Notes under the pieces: generated by a model
Seen by the model: only the letters and a program-made list of their open reading frames with translations
What the model was told of the DNA's origin: nothing
The model's database searches: none
Source: VFMC01 sp040398525
GTDB lineage: Bacteria > Actinomycetota > Acidimicrobiia > Acidimicrobiales > Ilumatobacteraceae
Direction of reading: 5' to 3'
NCBI GenBank assembly: GCA_040398525.1
Contig: JBBATY010000002.1
Span: 124,001-188,000 of the forward strand
Length of the DNA stretch: 64,000 nucleotides
Shown: positions 52,154-59,821 of the stretch, one piece after another
Layout: each line of letters begins with the position of its first letter
Numbering within the stretch: position 1 is the first letter of the stretch
Position numbers and translations under genes: made by a program

Positions 52154-54124
52154 CTAGCGGTCTCGGCCGGCGAGCGCCAGTGCCTGGGTGACGATGTTGT
52201 CGAGGTTGATCCCGAGCCGTTCCAGAGCCACCGAGCCGGGAGCGCTGGCACCGAAGCGGTCGATGCCGATCGAGCGGTCCGCCCACCGTCGCCAGCCGAA
52301 CGTGCTCGCCGCCTCGATCGACAGCACGGGGACACCCGGGGGCAGGACACTGGCGCGATAGCTGTCGTCCTGGGCCTCGAACCGGTCCCACGACGGCAGG
52401 CTCACCACTCGGGCCGACACACCGTCGGCGGCAAGGCGCTCGGCGGCGGTCACGGCCAGCGAGACCTCGCTGCCGGTGGCGAGCAGGACGATGTCGGGGG
52501 CGCTGCCGCCGGTGGTGGTGACGATGCCCGCTCCTCGGGCCACGGCTGTCCCATCTGTGCAGACGTTCACGTTCTGCCGCGAGAGCACGAGGGCCGTCGG
52601 GCCGTCGTGCTCGAGGGCGGCACGCCACGCCTCGGTGGTCTCGTTGGCATCCGCAGGCCGGATCACCTGGAGGTCGGGGATGGCGCGCAGCGTGGCCAGA
52701 TGCTCGACGGGCTGGTGGGTCGGCCCGTCCTCGCCGACACCGACGGAGTCGTGGGTGAAGACGAACACGACCTTGGCCCGGCTGAGCGCAGCCAGACGAA
52801 CAGCGGGTCGCATGTAGTCGCAGAAGACGAAGAACGTGCCACCGACAGGCAGCACTCCACCGTGGAGCGCCATGCCCACCATCGCCGAGCCCATCGCATG
52901 CTCGCGGACGCCGTAGAACACCTGGCGACCTGAGGGCTCGGCCGGGGACTGTGCCGCTTGGCCCGCCAGTTTGGTTCCGGTGTTGCCGGTGAGGTCGGCG
53001 GCCCCTGCGAGCAGGCCTGGCACGCTCGCGAGGGTGGCGTTCATCGCTCGTTCGACCGCTACACGGGTTGCCATCGATGTGCCCTGATCGAACCGCGGCA
53101 GGTCGTCGGCCCAGCCGGCGCTGAGGCCCGATGTCCACCTGGCTGTCCATGCACTGCGGTCGATGTCGGCGGCGTCGAAGCGTTCGGTCCACGCCTGTCG
53201 GGCCGTTCGGCCACGCTCGCTGCAATGGCCTCGGTATGCGGCGACAAGCTCCGTTGGCGCCCAGAAGGGCTCGTCGGGGATTCCCATCACGGCCTTGGTG
53301 CGTGTCACGTGCTCGGCGGTGAATGGGTTGCCATGGGCGTGTGGGTTATCGGTGAGGTCCGGGCTGGGGTGCCCGATGTGGCTGCGCAACACGAGCAGGC
53401 TCGGTCGATCGGTGACGGCCATTGCCCGGCGGATCCCGGCCTCGAGTGCGTCGAGATTGTCGGCAGCTTCGCCGAGATCCTCGACATGCCAGCCGTATGC
53501 GCGAAAGCGTGCTGCGGCGTCGTCGCTGTAGGTGAGGTCGGTGGTGCCGTCGATCGTGATCCGGTTGTCGTCGTAGATGCACACGATCGAGCCGAGGCCG
53601 AGGTGGCCGGCCAGAGAGGCCGCCTCATGGCTGACTCCCTCCATCAGGCAGCCGTCGCCAGCGACCACGAACACGTGGTGGTCGATCAGGTCGGGGCCGA
53701 ACGAAGCTTTCAATTGGCGCTCCGCGATCGCCATTCCCACTGCATTGGCGAAGCCCTGGCCGAGGGGCCCTGTCGTGACCTCGACCCCGGCCGTGTGGTG
53801 GACCTCGGGGTGCCCGGGCGTTGCCGAGCCCCACTGCCGGAAGGCGCGGAGATCGTCGAGCTCGAGGCCGTAGCCGGCGAGGTAGAGCAACGCGTACTGC
53901 AGGATCGACGCGTGCCCGTTGGAGAGGATGAAACGGTCACGGTCCGGCCAGTGGGGATCGGCCGGGTCGTGGCGCATGATCCGGCTGTAGAGGACGTGAC
54001 CGAGTGGCGCGAGCGACATCGCGGTGCCCTGGTGCCCGCTCTTCGCATAGAGCGGGGCGTCCATTGCGAGCCCACGGATGAGCGAGATGGCCAACTGGTC
54101 CTGATCTGGTGTCAACGACGGCAC
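52154..54124 (-). CDS. tkt: Transketolase
   Basis: Thiamine-diphosphate enzyme of 656 residues linking glycolysis and the pentose phosphate pathway. It has GHQGTAMSLAPLGHVLYS, GPLGQGFANAVGMAIAER, the TPP motif GDGCLMEGVSHEAASLAG with IYDDN, and GVREHAMGSAMVGMAL. The C-terminal domain covers about 540-656. It is complete. GTG 54124 lies 6 bases after TACAGT. The order tkt-tal is typical of actinobacteria. Confidence 0.96.
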   Translation of the reverse strand: MPSLTPDQDQLAISLIRGLAMDAPLYAKSGHQGTAMSLAPLGHVLYSRIMRHDPADPHWPDRDRFILSNGHASILQYALLYLAGYGLELDDLRAFRQWGSATPGHPEVHHTAGVEVTTGPLGQGFANAVGMAIAERQLKASFGPDLIDHHVFVVAGDGCLMEGVSHEAASLAGHLGLGSIVCIYDDNRITIDGTTDLTYSDDAAARFRAYGWHVEDLGEAADNLDALEAGIRRAMAVTDRPSLLVLRSHIGHPSPDLTDNPHAHGNPFTAEHVTRTKAVMGIPDEPFWAPTELVAAYRGHCSERGRTARQAWTERFDAADIDRSAWTARWTSGLSAGWADDLPRFDQGTSMATRVAVERAMNATLASVPGLLAGAADLTGNTGTKLAGQAAQSPAEPSGRQVFYGVREHAMGSAMVGMALHGGVLPVGGTFFVFCDYMRPAVRLAALSRAKVVFVFTHDSVGVGEDGPTHQPVEHLATLRAIPDLQVIRPADANETTEAWRAALEHDGPTALVLSRQNVNVCTDGTAVARGAGIVTTTGGSAPDIVLLATGSEVSLAVTAAERLAADGVSARVVSLPSWDRFEAQDDSYRASVLPPGVPVLSIEAASTFGWRRWADRSIGIDRFGASAPGSVALERLGINLDNIVTQALALAGRDR

Positions 54125-54130
54125 GTTGCG

Positions 54131-54136
54131 ACTGTA
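54131..54136 (-). promoter_or_regulatory. -10 hexamer of tkt
   Basis: TACAGT on the minus strand, 6 bases before the GTG at 54124. Confidence 0.5.
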
Positions 54137-54164
54137 CCCGCGTCGGCCTGTCGACTCGGGGTGC

Positions 54165-54563
54165 TCAGTCGGTGGGTGGAAGGAGCGTGAACGGCACCAG
54201 GTGCCAGGGCCCGTGGTCGACCCGGCAATGAGCGAACACCTGGCCATACTCGGTGAAGTCGAGCTCGCCCTTCACGAGGCGGTAGGTGAACTTCCCCGGC
54301 TCGACCGTGAACGGGCTGACATTGCGCGCGATCTGCTCGTCGTCTTCGGACATCCCGGCGCGGAAGACGACTTCGAACACACCCTGGCCCATCTCGTCCG
54401 GCGGGCAGAAGATCAAGGCGACCAGGTGCGGCGAGATGGTGGTGGGCACGGGGTTCGGGGCGGCCATCGAGAACATTGCCCCGGTGAGGTCGATCCGTGT
54501 GGACGGCCCGGGGGCCTGTCGCAGGGCGAAGTTCTCGACGAAGAGCGCGCTGACGATCTGCAT
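54165..54563 (-). CDS. Conserved hypothetical protein (possibly DUF6941-like)
   Basis: A 132-residue soluble protein with alternating beta strands (VSALFVENFALRQ, IDLTGAMFSM, HLVALIFCPPDE, FEVVFRAG), suggesting a beta-sandwich. It has no signal peptide or catalytic motif. The pattern resembles small DUF6941-type actinobacterial proteins, but this is a weak impression. ATG 54563 has TACCCT 7 bases upstream. It lies between nagA and tkt on the same strand. Confidence 0.65.
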   Translation of the reverse strand: MQIVSALFVENFALRQAPGPSTRIDLTGAMFSMAAPNPVPTTISPHLVALIFCPPDEMGQGVFEVVFRAGMSEDDEQIARNVSPFTVEPGKFTYRLVKGELDFTEYGQVFAHCRVDHGPWHLVPFTLLPPTD

Positions 54564-54570
54564 GCCGGCG

Positions 54571-54576
54571 AGGGTA
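54571..54576 (-). promoter_or_regulatory. -10 hexamer of the gene at 54563
   Basis: TACCCT on the minus strand, 7 bases before the ATG. Confidence 0.5.
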
Positions 54577-54581
54577 CCGGC

Positions 54582-55682
54582 CTACTGGCCGACCCCATCG
54601 ACCCAAGTGCCCACGACCTGGAGGTCGTCGTCGAGCGCGACCAGGTCGGCCAGGCGGCCGGGCTCGAGCGCACCGCGGTCAGCAAGCCCCAGGATCTGCG
54701 CCGGCGTGGTGCTCGCCGCCTGTGCGGCGTGCTCGAGCGGCACCCCTGCCGCAACCATCTGGCGGAGCGCGGCGTCCAAGGTGAGCGCACTCCCCGCCAG
54801 GGTGCCGTCGGCGAGTCGGGGTGCGCCGTCGCGCATGTCGATACCGCCGAGGGGACCCACGCGCGTTGCCCGCCAGGCGACCGCATCGGTGACGAGGACG
54901 GTCCGTCCGGGCCCGAGCGCCGTCGCCGCAAGCCTCAGCATCCTCGGGTGGACATGGACCCCGTCGGCGATGAGCGAGGCCGCGATGCTCGGGTGGGTGA
55001 GCGCCCAGGCGGCGACACCGGGCTCGCGATGGTGCAGGCCGGTCATCCCGTTGAACAGGTGGGTCACCAGACGAGCGCCCGCATCCACGACCGCGTCGAG
55101 TTGTCCTTCGTCGGCTCGGGTGTGGCCGATCGACACCGCCACGCCGCGTGCCGTGAGGAGTCGGGTCGCGGCTGCGGCTGCGGCTTGCTCCGCGCCGAGG
55201 GTGACGAGAGCTACGTGCGCAGGGAGTGTCTCGAGCCAGCCGAGGTCGATGTCGATGACCAGTTCCGGTCGGTGGGCGCCGTGGGCGGAGCCGAGGAATG
55301 GTCCTTCGAGGTGGGCTCCGACGATGCGCGTCCGGCGAGTCGGGTGCTGCATCGCGCGAGCGATCCGCGACAACGGCGCGGCGTATGCCTCGAGCCTCGA
55401 CGTGACGAGGGTCGGGCACCACGACGTCACACCCTGGGTGAGGAGCAGGTGGTCGAGGCGATCCCAGTCGTCGCCGTCGGCGGAGGCCACGTCGATGTCG
55501 TCAACACCGTTGACCTGCAGGTCGATGAAGCCGGGGAGCAGGACCTCGACGTCGTGCGGCTGTCCGGGTCGGGGTTCGATCGAGGTGAGACGACCGCCCT
55601 CGAAGCTGATCAGTGCGTCGTCGACCCAACCGGCCGGTGTGAGCGCACGTGCCGCACACAATCGGCGTGTCCCGTCCGCCAT
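54582..55682 (-). CDS. nagA: N-acetylglucosamine-6-phosphate deacetylase
   Basis: Amidohydrolase of 366 residues that deacetylates GlcNAc-6-P, feeding amino sugars into cell-wall or glycolytic pools. VLLPGFIDLQVNG is the start of the barrel, AHLEGPFLGSAHGAHRPEL carries the metal Glu, SIGHTRAD and HLFNGMTGLHHREPG carry His ligands, and VTDAVAW the catalytic Asp. It is somewhat short in the barrel start but complete. ATG 55682 has TACCGT 6 bases upstream. It is divergent from tetR across a strong inverted repeat. Confidence 0.92.
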   Translation of the reverse strand: MADGTRRLCAARALTPAGWVDDALISFEGGRLTSIEPRPGQPHDVEVLLPGFIDLQVNGVDDIDVASADGDDWDRLDHLLLTQGVTSWCPTLVTSRLEAYAAPLSRIARAMQHPTRRTRIVGAHLEGPFLGSAHGAHRPELVIDIDLGWLETLPAHVALVTLGAEQAAAAAATRLLTARGVAVSIGHTRADEGQLDAVVDAGARLVTHLFNGMTGLHHREPGVAAWALTHPSIAASLIADGVHVHPRMLRLAATALGPGRTVLVTDAVAWRATRVGPLGGIDMRDGAPRLADGTLAGSALTLDAALRQMVAAGVPLEHAAQAASTTPAQILGLADRGALEPGRLADLVALDDDLQVVGTWVDGVGQ

Positions 55683-55688
55683 ACGTCG

Positions 55689-55694
55689 ACGGTA
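55689..55694 (-). promoter_or_regulatory. -10 hexamer of nagA
   Basis: TACCGT on the minus strand, 6 bases before the nagA ATG; inside the inverted repeat. Confidence 0.5.
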
Positions 55695-55705
55695 CCACCG
55701 CGGGG

Positions 55706-55711
55706 TACCCT
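55706..55711 (+). promoter_or_regulatory. -10 hexamer of the tetR gene
   Basis: TACCCT, 6 bases before ATG 55718; inside the inverted repeat. Confidence 0.5.
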
Positions 55712-55717
55712 CGACCC

Positions 55718-56332
55718 ATGGCCGACCACGGCGACGATCAGCTGAGCACACGCGAGCAGGTGCTCGCCGAGGCGACTCGCTGTTTCGCCGAGCAGGGCTA
55801 CGACGGCACGTCACTCAACGACATCGCTGCGGGGGTCGGCATCCGTCGGCCGAGCCTGTTGCACCACTTCAGCTCGAAAGAGCAGCTCTACCGCGAAGTG
55901 TTCGAGCGGATGTTGAGCGACTGGTTCGAGCGCCTCGAGGTGGCGATGGCGTCGGTCGAGCGCGGCCTCGACAAGGTCGAGCACGTCCTTGCCGCCGGGT
56001 TCGACTTCTTCGTCGACAACCCCGACTACGTGCGCCTCGTGCGTCGTGAGGCGCTCGACGGTGGCGACCGGCTGGGCATCGACCTGGTCGGGGTGCTCCG
56101 GCCGCTGTGGGACCGTGCCGTGGCCTTCTTCCGCAACGAGATGGAGGCCGGCACCATCCGCCGACACGATCCGGAGCAGTTCCTCCTGACCGGGTATGGG
56201 GCCATCCTGAGCTACTTCTCCGACGCTCCGCTGCTCGGTGGCTTGCTCGACACCGACCCGCTCGACGCGGCCTCGCTGCGCCGTCGACGTGACCATCTCG
56301 TCGCCTTCTACCGGGTGGCGCTCTCGCCCTGA
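55718..56332 (+). CDS. TetR family transcriptional regulator
   Basis: A 204-residue repressor-type protein. The N-terminal helix-turn-helix domain (about 10-56) is clear: STREQVLAEATRCFAEQGYDG, then TSLNDIAAGVGIRRPSLLHHFSSKEQLYREVF (given here in family blocks). The C-terminal ligand domain is helical and unassigned. The inducer and targets are unknown. The divergent nagA and the downstream hydrolase are the likely targets, and the shared operator candidate supports autoregulation. Confidence 0.92.
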   Translation: MADHGDDQLSTREQVLAEATRCFAEQGYDGTSLNDIAAGVGIRRPSLLHHFSSKEQLYREVFERMLSDWFERLEVAMASVERGLDKVEHVLAAGFDFFVDNPDYVRLVRREALDGGDRLGIDLVGVLRPLWDRAVAFFRNEMEAGTIRRHDPEQFLLTGYGAILSYFSDAPLLGGLLDTDPLDAASLRRRRDHLVAFYRVALSP

Positions 56333-56340
56333 CCGGTTGC

Positions 56341-56346
56341 TACCGT
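56341..56346 (+). promoter_or_regulatory. -10 hexamer of the alpha/beta hydrolase gene
   Basis: TACCGT, 8 bases before ATG 56355. Confidence 0.45.
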
Positions 56347-56354
56347 TTCGTCGC

Positions 56355-57137
56355 ATGGCCACAGTGGACGTGCGTGACGGACGGATCGGCTTCGCGGTCG
56401 AGGGCAGCGGCGAGCCTCTGCTGCTGTTTCACGGGACGACGATGAACCGCTCGGCGTGGGACATGGTGCGCGCTGCCATGCCGGCCGAGCACGAGTTCGT
56501 CATGGTGGAGTTCCCGGGCTCGGGCGAGTCGTCCATGCCGTCGCAGCCGCTCACCGTCGACGGACTCGTCGACCAGGCCGTTGCGGTGATGGACCACCTC
56601 GGCCACGACCGCTTCCACGTGGCCGGCTACTCCCTCGGCGCCGTCGTCGCGCTGGCGACCGCTGCTCTGCACGGCGATCGGGTGGCCTCGGTGACGTCGC
56701 TGTGCGGGTGGGCCACCACTGATGCGCGGATGCGCTTCACCTTCGGGCTGTGGCGCCGGCTCATCGCAGCCGACCCCGAACTGTTCATGCGGTATGCCGT
56801 TGCCGACGGGTTCACGGCTGCAGCGATCGCAGCGCTCGAGCCGATGCTCGAGGCCGTCGTGGGGCAGGGCGCCGACTCGGTCGCCCCGGGATCCGACGCG
56901 CATCTCGATCTCGACGAGCGAGTCGACATCGCCCACCTGCTCTCCCGTATCGCTGCCCCGACCCTGTTGATCGCCGGGGCCGAGGACCGCTGGGTCGACC
57001 CGGCGCACAGCCGGGCGATCCAGGATGCCGTGCCGCACGCCCAGCTCGAGGTGCTGCCGTTCGGCCACCTCGTGATCCAGGAGGGGGCCGTCGCGGTGGC
57101 CTCCCTGTTGCAGGCGCACCTGGACGAGGCACGATGA
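56355..57137 (+). CDS. Alpha/beta hydrolase
   Basis: A 260-residue single-domain hydrolase. LLLFHGTTMNRSAWD is the oxyanion HG motif, the nucleophile Ser is in VAGYSLGAVVALATA, the acid is in IAGAEDRWVDPAHS, and the His is in VLPFGHLVIQEG. The substrate is unknown; esterases, epoxide hydrolases and thioesterases all share this pattern. Its stop overlaps the thioesterase ATG by 4 bases. Downstream of tetR, it may belong to that regulator's targets. Confidence 0.88.
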   Translation: MATVDVRDGRIGFAVEGSGEPLLLFHGTTMNRSAWDMVRAAMPAEHEFVMVEFPGSGESSMPSQPLTVDGLVDQAVAVMDHLGHDRFHVAGYSLGAVVALATAALHGDRVASVTSLCGWATTDARMRFTFGLWRRLIAADPELFMRYAVADGFTAAAIAALEPMLEAVVGQGADSVAPGSDAHLDLDERVDIAHLLSRIAAPTLLIAGAEDRWVDPAHSRAIQDAVPHAQLEVLPFGHLVIQEGAVAVASLLQAHLDEAR

Positions 57138-57583
57138 GCCGCGCCGATCAGTTCCCGCTCCTCGACCCAGAGGTCGAACGCAGGTGGTCGAGGTTCGGCC
57201 GTGACGGGTCGGAGCTGTACGTGAACCTGCTCGGCCTACAGGTCGAGGAGGTGCGCACCGACTACTGCAGGATGCGGATGCCGTTCACGGGGGCTCTTCG
57301 TCAAGCAGCAGGTGTGGTGCACGGCGGAGCCATCGCCAGCCTGCTCGACTCCGTCGTGGTCCCCGTCGTGGGTTCGGCGTACGGGCCCGAGGCACGGTTC
57401 TCGACCGTCGATATGCACGTTCAGTTCATGTCGGCTCTCGTCGATGACGACGCAGTCGCCGAGGGTTGGGTCGTCAAGCGTGGTGGGCGCACCGTGTTCT
57501 GCGAGGCCGAGGCGATCGCTGCGTCGACAGGGGTGATCGTGGCCCGCAGCATGCTCACCTACAGCGTGAGCCTGCCGCGCTGA
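57134..57583 (+). CDS. PaaI-like hotdog thioesterase
   Basis: A 149-residue hotdog-fold enzyme. VVHGGAIASLLDSVVVPV is the central helix with the conserved HGG, followed by ARFSTVDMHVQFMSAL and GGRTVFCEAEAIAASTGVIVA. It probably hydrolyses acyl-CoA or aryl-CoA thioesters in the cytosol. It is coupled to the hydrolase gene and lies just before an acyl-CoA synthetase, which fits a small acyl-CoA salvage or degradation unit. Confidence 0.88.
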   Translation: MSRADQFPLLDPEVERRWSRFGRDGSELYVNLLGLQVEEVRTDYCRMRMPFTGALRQAAGVVHGGAIASLLDSVVVPVVGSAYGPEARFSTVDMHVQFMSALVDDDAVAEGWVVKRGGRTVFCEAEAIAASTGVIVARSMLTYSVSLPR

Positions 57584-57639
57584 GCACGTCTCCGGGGCGT
57601 CGGGGTGCTCCATGCCGGGTGGCGCAGCCCGCCGGTGAG

Positions 57640-57645
57640 TAGCGT
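57640..57645 (+). promoter_or_regulatory. -10 hexamer of the acyl-CoA synthetase gene
   Basis: TAGCGT, 7 bases before ATG 57653. Confidence 0.5.
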
Positions 57646-57652
57646 TGCGGGG

Positions 57653-59821
57653 ATGGCTGGAGCGGGACACACACTGTCGGAGGCGGCGTCGAAGGCGCTG
57701 CTGCGTGAGTACGGCGTGCCGATGGCTGCCGAGCGGGAGGTGTCGAACGCCGACGAGGCGGTCGAGGCTGCGCAAGGGCTTGGCTTTCCGGTGGTCGTCA
57801 AGCTGTGCGGCGACGCGATCGCGCACAAGACCGAGCGCGGCCTGGTGCGGCTGAAGCTCGGCGACGCAACGGCCGTCGCCGACGCAGCGGCCGCGCTGCT
57901 CGCTGCGGCGACTCCCGACGATGGACCCGTGTCGCTGCTGGTCGCACCCATGGTCGCAGGCAACCGCGAGCTCATTGCCGGGGTGGTGCGCGATCCGCAG
58001 TTCGGCGCGTCAGTCATGTTGGGTGTCGGCGGCGTGCTGGCCGAAGCGGTGGCCGATGTCGTGTTCCGGCCGGTGCCGATCAGCGCAGGCGATGCCGACG
58101 ACATGATCGACTCGCTGGCGACGCAGAAGTTGCTCGGCGAGTTCCGCGGCGAGGCAGCCGTCGACCGCTCGCGCCTCGCCGCCGTGCTGCTCGGGTTGTC
58201 GGCCGCGGCTGCGGCTCGCGCCGACATCGCGAGCATCGACGTCAACCCGCTGATCGTCGGCCGCGACGGTTCCCCGGTAGCGGTCGACGCTCTGGTCGAG
58301 ATCGGCCCGGCGGCCAGCTCGCCGGCCGTCGGCATCGCTCGCCGACGCCGCCCCACTGACGAGCAGTTCCGGGCGCTGTTCGAGCCCCGTGGCGTGGTGG
58401 TCGCCGGCGCGTCGACCCATCCCGGCAAGTTCGGCTTCGTCAGCCTGCACAACATCCTGGCCAGCGGCTACGGCGGTGCGGTGTTCGGCACGAATCGGCA
58501 GGGCGAGGAGGTGCTCGGCATCCGCACCGTCGCCGACATCGACGATCTTCCCGAAGGGGCCATCGACCTGGTGTTCGTGTGCACTCCCTCGTCGGCGAAC
58601 CCCGACCTGCTGCGCGCGTGCGCGCGCAAGGGCATCCGTGCCGCGTTCCTCACCAGCGCCGGCTACGGCGAGGCGGGGGAGGAGGGCCGCGTGGCCGAGG
58701 CCGAGCTGGTTGCGCTCGCCGACGAACTGGGCATCCTGCTCGCCGGCCCGAACGGCCAGGGAGTGGTCAGCACCCCGGCCGGGTTGTGCGCGCAGATCGT
58801 TGCCCCGTACCCGCCGGCCGGCCGTATCGCAGTGGCCAGCCAGAGCGGCAACTTCGTCAGCAGCTTCCTCAACTACGCCCGCCAGACCGGGGTCGGCATC
58901 AGCCGTGCTGTGTCCGCCGGCAATGCTGCTGCCGTCACCCCGGTGGACTACCTCGACTGGTACGCCGACGACCCTGAGACGTCGGTGTCGCTCGCCTACG
59001 TCGAAGGCATCGTCGACGGTCGAGGGCTGCTCGACGGCTTCGCATCGGTCGCCCGCCGCAAGCCGCTGGTGGTGGTGAAGGGCGGGGCCACCGAGGCCGG
59101 TGCTCGGGCCGCAGCCAGCCACACCGGTGCGCTCGCCGCGAACGACAAGATCTTCGACGGGGTGTGTCGCCAGACCGGTGTCACTCGTGCCGCCACCGTC
59201 GAAGAGGCATTCGAGGCGGCAGCCACGTTCGCGACGCAGCCACTGCCAGCTGGCCCGAACGTCGTGGTGCTGACCACGGCCGGAGGATGGGGAGTGGTCA
59301 CGAGCGACGCCGTGCATCGTGATGGTTCGCTGCGCCTGATCTCCCTTCCCGACGACCTCCGCGCCCAGATCGACACCAAGTTGCCGCCACGCTGGAGCAG
59401 GAACAACCCGGTCGACTGTGCCGGAGGCGAGGTGCGCGACACCATCCCCGAGGTCATGGAGATGATCGCGGCTCATCCGGAGGTGCACAGCGTGGTGTAC
59501 CTCGGCGTCGGGATCCAGAGCAACCAGGCGCGGTTGATGCGCGAGGGCAGCTTCTACCCCGACCACGGGCTGGAGCGCATCGTGGCCTACCACGAGCGTC
59601 AGGACGAGCGCTTCGCGCAGGCCGCCGACGAGTTGTCGCGCCGCTACGGGAAGCCGATTCTCACTGCCACCGAACTCGCTGTTGCCGACCCGTCGAACCC
59701 CGGGCCGGCTGCTGTCCGAGCGACGGGCCGGCTGTGCTACCCGAGCGGCAACCGGGCGGTGACGGCGCTCGGTCACCTCGTCCGCTACGCCGAGTTCCGG
59801 CGTCGCCACGGGATCGGCTGA
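57653..59821 (+). CDS. ADP-forming acyl/acetyl-CoA synthetase with ATP-grasp domain first
   Basis: A 722-residue enzyme of the NDP-forming acyl-CoA synthetase superfamily. The ATP-grasp domain is at the N-terminus (about 5-220; SKALLREYGVPMA, VVVKLCGDAIAHKTERGLVRL, DIASIDVNPLIVG). The CoA-binding domain follows (about 245-370; RGVVVAGASTHPGKFG) and the ligase domain with the phosphohistidine motif AAASHTGALAANDKIF is next. Usual fused forms place ATP-grasp last. It may produce or consume acyl-CoA with ADP/ATP; the acid is unknown. It follows the thioesterase gene but has its own promoter. Confidence 0.87.
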   Translation: MAGAGHTLSEAASKALLREYGVPMAAEREVSNADEAVEAAQGLGFPVVVKLCGDAIAHKTERGLVRLKLGDATAVADAAAALLAAATPDDGPVSLLVAPMVAGNRELIAGVVRDPQFGASVMLGVGGVLAEAVADVVFRPVPISAGDADDMIDSLATQKLLGEFRGEAAVDRSRLAAVLLGLSAAAAARADIASIDVNPLIVGRDGSPVAVDALVEIGPAASSPAVGIARRRRPTDEQFRALFEPRGVVVAGASTHPGKFGFVSLHNILASGYGGAVFGTNRQGEEVLGIRTVADIDDLPEGAIDLVFVCTPSSANPDLLRACARKGIRAAFLTSAGYGEAGEEGRVAEAELVALADELGILLAGPNGQGVVSTPAGLCAQIVAPYPPAGRIAVASQSGNFVSSFLNYARQTGVGISRAVSAGNAAAVTPVDYLDWYADDPETSVSLAYVEGIVDGRGLLDGFASVARRKPLVVVKGGATEAGARAAASHTGALAANDKIFDGVCRQTGVTRAATVEEAFEAAATFATQPLPAGPNVVVLTTAGGWGVVTSDAVHRDGSLRLISLPDDLRAQIDTKLPPRWSRNNPVDCAGGEVRDTIPEVMEMIAAHPEVHSVVYLGVGIQSNQARLMREGSFYPDHGLERIVAYHERQDERFAQAADELSRRYGKPILTATELAVADPSNPGPAAVRATGRLCYPSGNRAVTALGHLVRYAEFRRRHGIG

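Larger units (their letters stand above)
55685..55715 (+). promoter_or_regulatory. 31-bp inverted repeat between nagA and tetR (operator candidate)
   Basis: GTCGACGGTACC (55685-55696), seven-base spacer, GGTACCCTCGAC (55704-55715). The arms are inverted copies with 11 of 12 positions matching. The repeat covers the -10 hexamers of both divergent promoters, where a TetR dimer could repress both. Confidence 0.6.
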
